15,390 nt of DNA from Anaerolineae bacterium (GTDB taxonomy: Bacteria; Chloroflexota; Anaerolineae; Anaerolineales; Villigracilaceae). A program made the position numbers and the translations under genes. Location: contig JAFLCF010000032.1 of NCBI GenBank assembly GCA_017303735.1, positions 15,206-30,595 on the forward strand. Reading direction: 5' to 3'. The notes below the pieces were generated by a model. It ran no database searches, was not told the DNA's origin, and worked only from the letters and a program-made list of their open reading frames with translations. Every line of letters starts with the position of its first letter. The stretch's first letter is position 1. Shown one piece after another: positions 1 to 6,771 of the stretch.

Positions 1-1
1 C

Positions 2-1921
2 GAAAGCGACTTGCGCGAGATGATCTTCTCCACCGGTCTCAAAGGCACCAAAGCCCGCAGTGCCAAAAAGATCGAAGCGCTCATACTCGACACTCTGCAA
101 AAACTTGTCAACGAAGGTATCGACCCCAACACCATCGCCGCATCCATCAACACGCTCGAATTCGCCATGCGCGAAAACAACACCGGCGGCTTTCCACGCG
201 GCATCGCCATCATGCTGCGCGCCCTCTCCACCTGGCTCTACGATGACGATGCATTCAAAACCCTCGCCTTCGAAGCCCCGCTCGCCGAGATCAAGAATCG
301 ACTCGCCGCTGACTCGCGCTATTTTGAAAAGATGATTCAGACTCACCTGCTGGATAATGTCCACCGCACGGTCATTCGCCTCACACCAGACGTGGAACTG
401 GCTCAGCGCCTCGAAGCGGAGGAAACGCTCAGGCTGGATTCTGCCAGAAAGACCATGAGCGATGACGACATCCGCAAGCATATTGAGAATACCGAGAAGT
501 TGAAGATCCGTCAGGAAACGCCCGACTCGGCTGAAGACTTGGCAAAACTCCCTGTGTTGGATTTGGCAGATTTAGACAAACAAGCACGCATGATCCCAAT
601 TGAAGAAATTCAAGTGCAAGACTCAAAGGTCTTGTATCACGACATCTTCACCAACGGCATTGTCTATCTTGACCTTGCTTTCGACATGCGCGCCATGCCG
701 CAGGAACTCCTGCCGCTAACGGAAGTCTTTGCCCGCGCACTGTTCGAGGTAGGCACCGAAACCGAAGACTACGTCAAACTGTCGCAGCGAATCGGGAAAA
801 GCACCGGCGGAATCTACGGCTCGTCGGTCACAGCCACCCTGCAAGGGTCTAGAGAGAGCCGCGCGTATTTGACTATTCGTGGCAAGTCCACGATGAGTCA
901 AGCCAATGAGATGTTGAGCATCCTGCGTGATGTCCTCCTGACCGCGAAGTTCGACAACAAAGAACGCCTCAAGCAAATTGTGATGGAAGAGAAAGCGGGC
1001 TTGGAATCTGGCTTGGCACCCGCGGGGCACCGCTTTGCGAACATGCGCCTGCGCTCGCAGTTTGGCGGCACGGGCTACATCAACGATAAGACCAAGGGCA
1101 TTGGCTATCTGTTTGCTTTGAGAGAACTCGCTACCGAGATCGATAAAAAATGGGCGAACGTGCTGAAGAAGTTGGAGACCATTCGCGAGACGTTGATCAA
1201 CAGCAAGACACTGCTCTGCAACGTGACGCTTGACGCTCACAACTGGAAAACCTTCCAACCGCATTTGGAGAATTTCATCTTCGCCATGCCCGTGAAGGAC
1301 GTGCAACTTTCACCCTTCAACTTTCAACCTTCAACCCAGAAAGAAGGCTTGGCAATTCCCGCACAGGTCAACTACGTGGCGAAAGGCGCGAACCTGTATG
1401 ACCACGGCTATGAATTAGATGGTTCTTCTTCTGTTGTAGTTGGCTATCTCGGCATGACCCACCTGTGGGAAAAGATCCGCGTGCAAGGCGGCGCGTATGG
1501 CGCCTTTGCCCAATTCGATGACGCGACGGGTGTATTCACCTACCTTTCCTACCGCGACCCGAACGTAGATAACACCATCGCCAGTTACGACAGCGCCGCT
1601 GCGTTTTTGAAAAGCCTCGACGCCTCACGCCTGAACGACAACGAACTAAAGAAGTCCATCATCTCTGCCATCGGAGACTTGGACTCATATCAACTACCCG
1701 ATGCCAAAGGCTACACCTCGATGATGAGATACATCACCGGGCGCACCGATGAAATCCGACAGAAGTATCGCGATCAAGTCCTCTCCACCAACGGCGAAGA
1801 TTTCCTCGCATTCGGCGAAGCCCTGGAAAAAGTGGCGCAATCCGAAGCTGTGGTGGTGCTCGGGTCACAGTCCGCGTTGGAGGGGTCGAAGGCGGGGTTG
1901 AAGGTGACGAAAGTGGTGTAG
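2..1921 (+). CDS. M16C family (PreP/Cym1-like) zinc metalloprotease, C-terminal part, 5' truncated by window edge
   Basis: The reading frame is open from base 2 (Glu-Ser-Asp-Leu-Arg-Glu) and ends at TAG 1919-1921, so the true start lies left of the window. The TTG at 11 is not a credible start. Residue numbers here count that TTG as 1. Roughly residues 1-220 match the M16C-associated linker region of presequence proteases. Residues about 220-420 look like the third and about 420-630 the fourth M16 lobe. The stretch RVQGGAYG (Arg490 to Tyr496) is the conserved Arg/Tyr substrate-binding signature of the C-terminal M16 half. The zinc-binding HxxEH motif belongs to the missing N-terminal half and cannot be checked. 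Known PreP-type enzymes are clamshell peptidases that degrade short unstructured peptides; a cytoplasmic role here is inferred. The variable linker near residues 434-443 is encoded by a heptanucleotide repeat. Family assignment is firm; exact substrate is unknown. Confidence 0.9.
   Translation, partial: ESDLREMIFSTGLKGTKARSAKKIEALILDTLQKLVNEGIDPNTIAASINTLEFAMRENNTGGFPRGIAIMLRALSTWLYDDDAFKTLAFEAPLAEIKNRLAADSRYFEKMIQTHLLDNVHRTVIRLTPDVELAQRLEAEETLRLDSARKTMSDDDIRKHIENTEKLKIRQETPDSAEDLAKLPVLDLADLDKQARMIPIEEIQVQDSKVLYHDIFTNGIVYLDLAFDMRAMPQELLPLTEVFARALFEVGTETEDYVKLSQRIGKSTGGIYGSSVTATLQGSRESRAYLTIRGKSTMSQANEMLSILRDVLLTAKFDNKERLKQIVMEEKAGLESGLAPAGHRFANMRLRSQFGGTGYINDKTKGIGYLFALRELATEIDKKWANVLKKLETIRETLINSKTLLCNVTLDAHNWKTFQPHLENFIFAMPVKDVQLSPFNFQPSTQKEGLAIPAQVNYVAKGANLYDHGYELDGSSSVVVGYLGMTHLWEKIRVQGGAYGAFAQFDDATGVFTYLSYRDPNVDNTIASYDSAAAFLKSLDASRLNDNELKKSIISAIGDLDSYQLPDAKGYTSMMRYITGRTDEIRQKYRDQVLSTNGEDFLAFGEALEKVAQSEAVVVLGSQSALEGSKAGLKVTKVV
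1309..1336 (+). repeat. Four tandem copies of a 7-bp repeat inside the M16C protease gene
   Basis: The units are TTCACCC, TTCAACT, TTCAACC and TTCAACC, back to back. Seven is not a multiple of three, so gain or loss of one unit would shift the reading frame of the protease. The repeat encodes part of a linker (…SPFNFQPST…) between structural lobes, where sequence is normally variable. Whether the copy number varies cannot be seen from one sequence. Confidence 0.75.
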
Positions 1922-1953
1922 AAAAGCAGAGATTGGATAATTAGAGATTAGTT

Positions 1954-2451
1954 ATGGCTGTTCTGGAAGAGCAATTAGTATCAGAACTTTGGGCAAGGGA
2001 TGTGCGGTTCATTCTCGGAACTGTGCCAAATCACCCGCCCATGCTTTCGCCTGTAGAATTGATAAAAGGGCTTGCAGTGAGCGTTGAAACACGTTTACAG
2101 TTGAGTCTGATTCCATTATTCCTTCGCCATCCCGAATTCTCTACTTGTGCCGAATCTGTTGCAAAAAATCTACCTTGGGAAAGGCAGTTGATACTAAAGT
2201 GTTTTTATTGCGCAGCAGTATGGCTCGAACGCAAACATCTTTCACAAAACAACCTGCCTGACTTGTTTTCAAAAGATATAGGACTATCGCCCACATCTGA
2301 CCCAGATAACAATCTGCTTTCGCTTGCGAACCGACAAAAAGAGTTAAGTGGTTCTCGAATCAATTGGGCAGCCACCTACCAACATGCGGCGGATATTTGG
2401 TTGAAAGACCTTGAGTTGCGAAAGATGAAAAATGGAAAAAGAAACTCTTGA
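1954..2451 (+). CDS. Unrecognised protein, first gene of a two-gene nucleotidyltransferase module (possible antitoxin)
   Basis: I do not recognise a named family for this 165-aa soluble protein. It has no signal peptide or membrane segment. Residues 34-72 contain a helical stretch (LIKGLAVSVETRLQLSLIPLF followed by RHPEF), and residues 75-95 form another aromatic-rich helix. The C-terminal tail is Lys/Arg-rich. The gene overlaps the downstream nucleotidyltransferase by 20 bp, so the two are very likely co-translated. Context suggests the protein is a partner of that enzyme, for instance an antitoxin or adaptor; this is inference only. The start at ATG 1954 has no clear Shine-Dalgarno. The region is A+T-richer than the flanking protease and molybdoenzyme genes, which fits acquisition by transfer. 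Confidence 0.75.
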   Translation: MAVLEEQLVSELWARDVRFILGTVPNHPPMLSPVELIKGLAVSVETRLQLSLIPLFLRHPEFSTCAESVAKNLPWERQLILKCFYCAAVWLERKHLSQNNLPDLFSKDIGLSPTSDPDNNLLSLANRQKELSGSRINWAATYQHAADIWLKDLELRKMKNGKRNS

Positions 2452-2944
2452 AAGTATTTTAAAAGAGTTCGGGAAGCGCGTTCCACCTGGTTCGCAGTTG
2501 CACCTTCTTGGTGGCGGAGCATTAACCCTGCTGGGAAGTCCGCGACCTTCTCTTGACATTGATTTTGTAGGCGATGATGTCCATCCGAATGAGTTGCATC
2601 GTACAATCCTGACCATTGCCAAAGAAATGGATTTGTTTGTTGATGCAGTTCCCATTGACCGATTCGTCCCATTACCAGAAGGTCACAAAAACCGTGCCAT
2701 TCATATAGGTCAATTTGAAAACTTGGAAATATTTGTTTTTGATCCATACAGCATTGCGTTGAGCAAAGTAGACCGAGGCGCATTTACTGATTATGACGAT
2801 ATCCTCTTTTTGATCAAGTCTGGGTACATCACCATAGTAGAATTGGAAAAAATCGTACAAAAAGCCATTACGAAAGCAGGCAAATATGACCTGCATCCTG
2901 AAATTCTGATCCATTTTAAAGAATTGAAATCCCGCTTAAAATAA
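2432..2944 (+). CDS. DUF6036-like nucleotidyltransferase (putative toxin component)
   Basis: This 170-aa protein shows the signature of a minimal nucleotidyltransferase: a Gly-rich strand-turn (LGGGALTLLG, residues 26-35) followed by RPSLDIDF (38-45). Asp42 and Asp44 are the likely metal-binding pair. The later segment FDPYSIALSKVDRGAFTDYDD (starting at residue 103) resembles the C-terminal helix region of DUF6036 and AbiEii/MenA-type proteins. Family knowledge: such enzymes transfer nucleotides to RNA, protein or small molecules, and many relatives are toxins of toxin-antitoxin pairs. The ATG lies 20 bp inside the preceding gene, so translation is coupled. The stop codon sits one base before palindrome 2946-2973. 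The toxin role is inferred; a non-toxic modifying enzyme is possible. Confidence 0.8.
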   Translation: MEKETLESILKEFGKRVPPGSQLHLLGGGALTLLGSPRPSLDIDFVGDDVHPNELHRTILTIAKEMDLFVDAVPIDRFVPLPEGHKNRAIHIGQFENLEIFVFDPYSIALSKVDRGAFTDYDDILFLIKSGYITIVELEKIVQKAITKAGKYDLHPEILIHFKELKSRLK

Positions 2945-2945
2945 T

Positions 2946-2973
2946 GTAAGGCAAGTCTATAGACTTGCCTTAC
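2946..2973. repeat. Left REP-like perfect 28-bp palindrome
   Basis: The left arm is GTAAGGCAAGTCTA and the right arm is its exact reverse complement, with no spacer. The palindrome begins one base after the TAA of the nucleotidyltransferase gene. The central 16 bp are identical to those of the right palindrome, while the outer 6 bp differ and remain self-complementary. There is no T-tract after it, so it does not look like an intrinsic terminator. Confidence 0.9.
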
Positions 2974-2985
2974 GAAGCTAAGCTC

Positions 2986-3639
2986 ATGAGCGAATTCTTT
3001 CAGCGCAACCTCCCTCACTACCATCTCCCAAATGCAACCTATTTTATAACATTTCGGCTGGCAGGCAGTTTACCTGCGGAGGTGTGGAAAAATTTGAAAG
3101 AAAAATACGAGCAGGAAAAACACCTGCTGGCTGGTAAATTCAAAGGAAACGAATTGCGTGAAGAACGCTATAAAGCGCAAAAACGTCACTTCGCCCGCTT
3201 CGACGCGTTGCTTGACCATTCCAAAGATAGCCCGCGCTGGCTAGCAGAACCTCAATTTGCGGAGGCGGTTCAACAAGAACTTCATACCCTATGTCCCGAA
3301 CATTATAATTTACACTCTTTTTGCATTATGTCCAATCATTGTCATTTGCTTATTGACCAACAAAATACCCCCAAACCGATAGCACCCATTGACGGCAAGC
3401 ATTACACATCTCTAAGCCACGCCATGCGCCTCCTTAAAGGGCGGACAGGATACACCTGTGCAAAACTATTAGGGCGCAAAGGTGCATTCTGGCAACATGA
3501 AAGTTACGATCATGTCGTTCGCGATGAAAAAGAGTTTTTCCGAATCCTGGGATACATCGCAAACAACCCCGTCAAGGCAGGTTTGGTCGAGAATTGGCAA
3601 GACTGGGACTATACTTACATCAATCCCACTTTGTTGTAG
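2986..3639 (+). CDS. REP-associated tyrosine transposase (RAYT), Y1/HUH family
   Basis: This 217-aa protein has the N-terminal pattern PHYHLPNATYFITFRL (residues 10-25) typical of RAYTs. The HUH metal-binding motif is NHCHLL (His118 and His120). A candidate catalytic tyrosine is Tyr174 in WQHESYDH. The C-terminal signature is YIANNPVKAGLV (190-201). All key residues are intact, so the protein is probably active as a single-strand nuclease/strand transferase on hairpin DNA. I chose ATG 2986 because family homologues start close to this point; an upstream in-frame TTG at 2965 lies inside the left palindrome. The stop TAG at 3637-3639 lies inside the right palindrome. No strong Shine-Dalgarno is visible, suggesting low expression. 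Confidence 0.9.
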   Translation: MSEFFQRNLPHYHLPNATYFITFRLAGSLPAEVWKNLKEKYEQEKHLLAGKFKGNELREERYKAQKRHFARFDALLDHSKDSPRWLAEPQFAEAVQQELHTLCPEHYNLHSFCIMSNHCHLLIDQQNTPKPIAPIDGKHYTSLSHAMRLLKGRTGYTCAKLLGRKGAFWQHESYDHVVRDEKEFFRILGYIANNPVKAGLVENWQDWDYTYINPTLL

Positions 3640-3665
3640 AACAAGTCTATAGACTTGTTCTACAA
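3634..3665. repeat. Right REP-like perfect 32-bp palindrome
   Basis: The left arm is TTGTAGAACAAGTCTA and the right arm is its exact reverse complement. It shares the core CAAGTCTATAGACTTG with the left palindrome, but the next six bases are GTAGAA instead of GTAAGG, with matching changes in the other arm. It contains the transposase stop codon, and its last two bases are the first two of the AAGGAG Shine-Dalgarno of the molybdoenzyme gene. Confidence 0.9.
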
Positions 3666-3669
3666 GGAG
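3664..3669 (+). promoter_or_regulatory. Shine-Dalgarno of the molybdoenzyme gene, overlapping the right palindrome
   Basis: AAGGAG lies six bases before ATG 3676 and fixes that start. Its first two A residues pair with T residues in the left arm of palindrome 3634-3665, so a folded transcript hairpin would sit directly against the ribosome binding site. Confidence 0.8.
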
Positions 3670-3675
3670 TAATCC

Positions 3676-6642
3676 ATGAACATCACACTCAAGATCAACG
3701 GAATTGAACATGCCATCGAAGCGCCTGCTTCGACCACCCTGCTTGCCGCCCTGCGCGGACTGGGTTTTCACGGCGTGAAGTTCGGTGATGAGCAAGGTCT
3801 CACCGGCGCAGATACGGTTTTGCTGAACGGTAAACCGGTCAACGCGGGGTCAATGCTGGCGGCGCAGGCGGAAGGTCATGCCGTGGCGACGATCGAAGCC
3901 CTGGGCGAGCACCCAGACCTCGGCTGGAGAAAGACCGATGGTCTTCATCCGCTGCAAAAGGCGTTTGTTGAATCCGGCGCGATCCAATGTGGATATTGCA
4001 CGCCTGCCCAAATCCTTGCTGCAAAAAGTTTGCTTGAGAAAAATCCGAACCCAAGTGAAGCGGATGTTCGTGAGGCGATATCGGGTGTGTTGTGCCGCTG
4101 TACCGGTTATCTCAAACCCGTGCAAGCCGTGATGAAAGCCGCCGCCGAAATGCGCGGAGATGAACCAATCGACATCACCTCTGTCCATTGGGATTTTGGA
4201 ACGCCGAAAACGGATTCTCCTTCCGGCGACTCTTCCGCTTCTCTCTCGACCTCAGCCGTGCTCACCCGCCCAAAAGTTGTGGTCACGCCGGGAACAGAGA
4301 AATGGCAAACCGTGGGCAAGCCCGAAAAGAAAGTGGACGCCATCAAATTGGTGCAAGGCAAGCCCGCTTTCACCGCAGACATGGACATGCGCGGCATGTT
4401 GTATGCAAAAGTTTTGCGTTCACCACATGCCCATGCACGGATTAAGAACATCGACACCAGCAAAGCTTTAGCGTTGAAAGGCGTCGTTTCCGTGTTGACA
4501 TGGAAAGACCTGCCACGTGTGGTCTATTCCACAGCGGGGCAATCAGACCCGATACCTGGTCCGCTAGATTCGTTCTCGTTGGATAACAAAGTGCGCTTTG
4601 TTGGTGACCGGGTGGCATTCGTCGCAGCGGAGACTCCTGAAATCGCAGAAAAGGCTCTTTCCCTTATTGATGTGGAATACGAAGTTCTGCCAGCCATTTT
4701 AGACTCACGCGAGTCCATGAATCCGGATGCGATCAAAATTCACGATGAGCCGGAATACATAAATTTTGCGGATTCAAACCCGGATAAAAATCTCGCCGCG
4801 CACATCCGCATTGACATTGGGGATGTGGAAAAAGGTTTTGCCGAAGCCGATGAAATCTTCGAAGCCGAATACGAAGTGCCGAAAGTGCAACAGGCGCATA
4901 TCGAGCCGCATGTTTGCGTGACGTATTGGGATGAAGATGATCGTCTGGTCATTCGTACCTCCACGCAAGTGCCGTTCCATGTGCGACGTATGCTTGCGCC
5001 AGTGTTGAACATCCCGGTCAAGCGCATTCGTGTGATCAAGCCACGCATCGGCGGTGGCTTTGGCGGCAAGCAGGAAGTGCTGATGGAAGACGTGCCCGCA
5101 CATCTGACCATTGCCACCAAGCGACCGGTGATCTACGAATACAGCCGTGAAGAGGAATTTATCGCGGCACGTTCACGTCACCCCATGCGTGTGCGCATGA
5201 AGACCGGCGTGAAGAAAGATGGCACCATCACAGCCAATTCCATGTATGCCCTGTCGGACACGGGTGCGTATGGCTGCCATGCCCTGACCGTAACCGGAAA
5301 CACGGGGCACAAGTCTATGGCGTTGTATGTTGGCGATGGTGAATATCGCAAAGCGCCGAACATCCGCTTTTATGCCGATGTGGTGTATACCAATACACCT
5401 CCGGCGGGAGCCTTCCGTGGATATGGTGTGCCGCAAGGCTATTGGCCGCTCGACCGTCACTTGGAAAAGATCGCGCGGGCGATGGGCTTTGACCCAATTG
5501 AATTCCGCCTCAAGAATGCCATTCACCCCGGTGAATATCATCCCTTCTCTACTGCTTGGAACGAAGGTCGCGAACCGCGACCAGAGATCATCCATACTGT
5601 TGGATTGGAACAATGCGTGGCACAAGGTCGCGCCGCGATTGCATGGGATGACAAATATGGAAATGAAAATTGGAAGAAGACCGCCTCCCCCACCAAACGC
5701 AAAGGGATCGGCGTGGCGATGGTTATGCAAGGGACTGCTATTCCATATCTCGATATGGGCGGTGCATCCATCAAGATGAACGACGACGGTTCGTTCAACC
5801 TTTTGGTTGGTGCAACCGATCTGGGCACCGGCTCAGATACGGTCATTGCGCAGATGGCGGCAGAAGTTCTCGGCGTGCCGATTGACGATATGATCACCTA
5901 TTCATCCGATACGGATTTCACTCCATTCGATAAGGGTGCATATGCTTCGTCAACCACTTATATTTCTGGTACGGCTGCGGTGAAAGCAGCCAATATTGTG
6001 GCGGAGAGAATCAAAATCCGCGCGGCAACCATGCTGGAATTGCCGGATTCCGAATATTCGAATATTCGATTGTCGGACAGAAAAGCAATTGCACCCGACG
6101 GGCGTTCCGTCACCCTAGCAGAAATCGCATTAGATACTCTCCACAAAAACAACCAAGAGCAGATCATGGGCGTGGCAAGTTATGTTTCGCCGGTTTCGCC
6201 GCCGCCTTTTGCGGCTCAATTTGCCGAGGTGACCGTGGACACGGAAACGGGTCAGGTCACAGTGGATAAATTGGTGATGGCTGTGGATTCAGGCGTCATT
6301 GTTAATCCGCTCACGGCTTCGGGGCAAATTGAAGGCGGTATGACTCAGGCGTTGGGATATGCCGTCTGCGAAGAGATGCGATATGACGAGAAAGGCGTCG
6401 CTTATGAGCGCGATTTGGATCGCTATCATGTCTTCCGCGCGGACGAGATGCCAGAGTTGGAAACCATTTTTGTAGAAACATTCGAGCCGAGCCATCCGTT
6501 TGGGGTGAAGGCTGTGGCAGAAATTCCGATGGACGGTGTCGCTCCGGCGGTTGGAAATGCAATTTTGGATGCCATCGGTGTGAATGTTGATGTCAACCCG
6601 ACCACGCCAGAGAGAGTCTGGAAGGCGATAAAAGCCAGGTAA
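3676..6642 (+). CDS. Xanthine dehydrogenase-family molybdopterin hydroxylase, fused iron-sulfur and Mo subunits; first [2Fe-2S] site degenerate
   Basis: The 988-aa protein joins an iron-sulfur region to a large Mo-binding subunit. Residues 1-75 follow the plant-ferredoxin-type domain pattern, but the four ligand cysteines are absent: Asp38, Thr43, Asp46 and Gly58 stand at their places. Residues 85-155 form the helical [2Fe-2S] domain, with all ligands kept (Cys105, Cys108, Cys140, Cys142). After a Ser/Pro-rich linker (175-200) comes the Mo subunit: QQAHIEPH (405-412), GGGFGGKQE (459-467), AFRGYG (579-584) and a C-terminal PFGVKAVAEI with the likely catalytic Glu949. Family members hydroxylate purines, N-heterocycles or aldehydes. 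GGKQE rather than GGKE recalls the XdhD/selenium-dependent XDH branch, but substrate is not determined. No FAD subunit or maturation gene is present in the window. Loss of the outer cluster suggests an altered electron exit route. Confidence 0.9.
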   Translation: MNITLKINGIEHAIEAPASTTLLAALRGLGFHGVKFGDEQGLTGADTVLLNGKPVNAGSMLAAQAEGHAVATIEALGEHPDLGWRKTDGLHPLQKAFVESGAIQCGYCTPAQILAAKSLLEKNPNPSEADVREAISGVLCRCTGYLKPVQAVMKAAAEMRGDEPIDITSVHWDFGTPKTDSPSGDSSASLSTSAVLTRPKVVVTPGTEKWQTVGKPEKKVDAIKLVQGKPAFTADMDMRGMLYAKVLRSPHAHARIKNIDTSKALALKGVVSVLTWKDLPRVVYSTAGQSDPIPGPLDSFSLDNKVRFVGDRVAFVAAETPEIAEKALSLIDVEYEVLPAILDSRESMNPDAIKIHDEPEYINFADSNPDKNLAAHIRIDIGDVEKGFAEADEIFEAEYEVPKVQQAHIEPHVCVTYWDEDDRLVIRTSTQVPFHVRRMLAPVLNIPVKRIRVIKPRIGGGFGGKQEVLMEDVPAHLTIATKRPVIYEYSREEEFIAARSRHPMRVRMKTGVKKDGTITANSMYALSDTGAYGCHALTVTGNTGHKSMALYVGDGEYRKAPNIRFYADVVYTNTPPAGAFRGYGVPQGYWPLDRHLEKIARAMGFDPIEFRLKNAIHPGEYHPFSTAWNEGREPRPEIIHTVGLEQCVAQGRAAIAWDDKYGNENWKKTASPTKRKGIGVAMVMQGTAIPYLDMGGASIKMNDDGSFNLLVGATDLGTGSDTVIAQMAAEVLGVPIDDMITYSSDTDFTPFDKGAYASSTTYISGTAAVKAANIVAERIKIRAATMLELPDSEYSNIRLSDRKAIAPDGRSVTLAEIALDTLHKNNQEQIMGVASYVSPVSPPPFAAQFAEVTVDTETGQVTVDKLVMAVDSGVIVNPLTASGQIEGGMTQALGYAVCEEMRYDEKGVAYERDLDRYHVFRADEMPELETIFVETFEPSHPFGVKAVAEIPMDGVAPAVGNAILDAIGVNVDVNPTTPERVWKAIKAR

Positions 6643-6662
6643 CAGAATCAAGACAAAGTCTG

Positions 6663-6703
6663 GGAAAGATGCGAAAATTCCAACTTCGCATCTTTCCTAT
6701 TTG
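6663..6703. terminator. Strong 13-bp hairpin after the molybdoenzyme gene
   Basis: GGAAAGATGCGAA (6663-6675) and its exact complement (6685-6697) enclose a 9-base loop, followed by TATTTG. The stem lies 20 bp after the stop codon. The T-run is short and interrupted, so termination is likely but not certain; the A-rich left flank could allow weak bidirectional action. Confidence 0.65.
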
Positions 6704-6729
6704 TTATGACCATCAGTCGCTAGGCGGGA

Positions 6730-6735
6730 TATAAT
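6730..6735 (+). promoter_or_regulatory. Candidate -10 box for the first HD-GYP gene
   Basis: A perfect TATAAT lies 36 bp before ATG 6772 and downstream of the hairpin at 6663-6697. No convincing -35 hexamer is seen 16-18 bp upstream; the best is a poor TGACCA at 6707-6712. The position between a terminator and a new gene favours a real promoter. Confidence 0.4.
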
Positions 6736-6771
6736 TCGCTCTTAAAATCAATTGATGCCGATGTTGCTGCA

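Larger units (their letters stand above)
2946..3665 (+). mobile_element. RAYT/REP unit: Y1 transposase gene bracketed by two related palindromes
   Basis: The transposase gene 2986-3639 is flanked by perfect palindromes at 2946-2973 (28 bp) and 3634-3665 (32 bp). Both contain the 16-bp core CAAGTCTATAGACTTG. This arrangement is what is known for REP-associated tyrosine transposases, domesticated IS200/IS605 relatives that act on hairpin-forming REP sequences. No target-site duplication is expected for this class and none is evident. The boundaries are my choice, set at the outer ends of the palindromes; the unit could be larger and include the upstream two-gene module. Confidence 0.7.

Noticed and set aside
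716..1306. 196-aa minus-strand ORF inside the M16C protease gene
   Set aside because: It is antisense to a gene with clear family motifs, shows no recognisable domain and has no start context; a shadow of biased codon use.
2965..2985. Upstream TTG start for the RAYT
   Set aside because: The TTG lies inside the left palindrome and adds seven residues not expected in the family; ATG 2986 fits better.
2946..3665. CRISPR or intrinsic terminators from the two palindromes
   Set aside because: Only two copies, 660 bp apart with a gene between, and no T-tract after either; REP-like hairpins explain them better.
5173..5730. 185-aa minus-strand ORF inside the molybdoenzyme gene
   Set aside because: It lies opposite the conserved Mo-binding region (AFRGYG area) and matches nothing; shadow.
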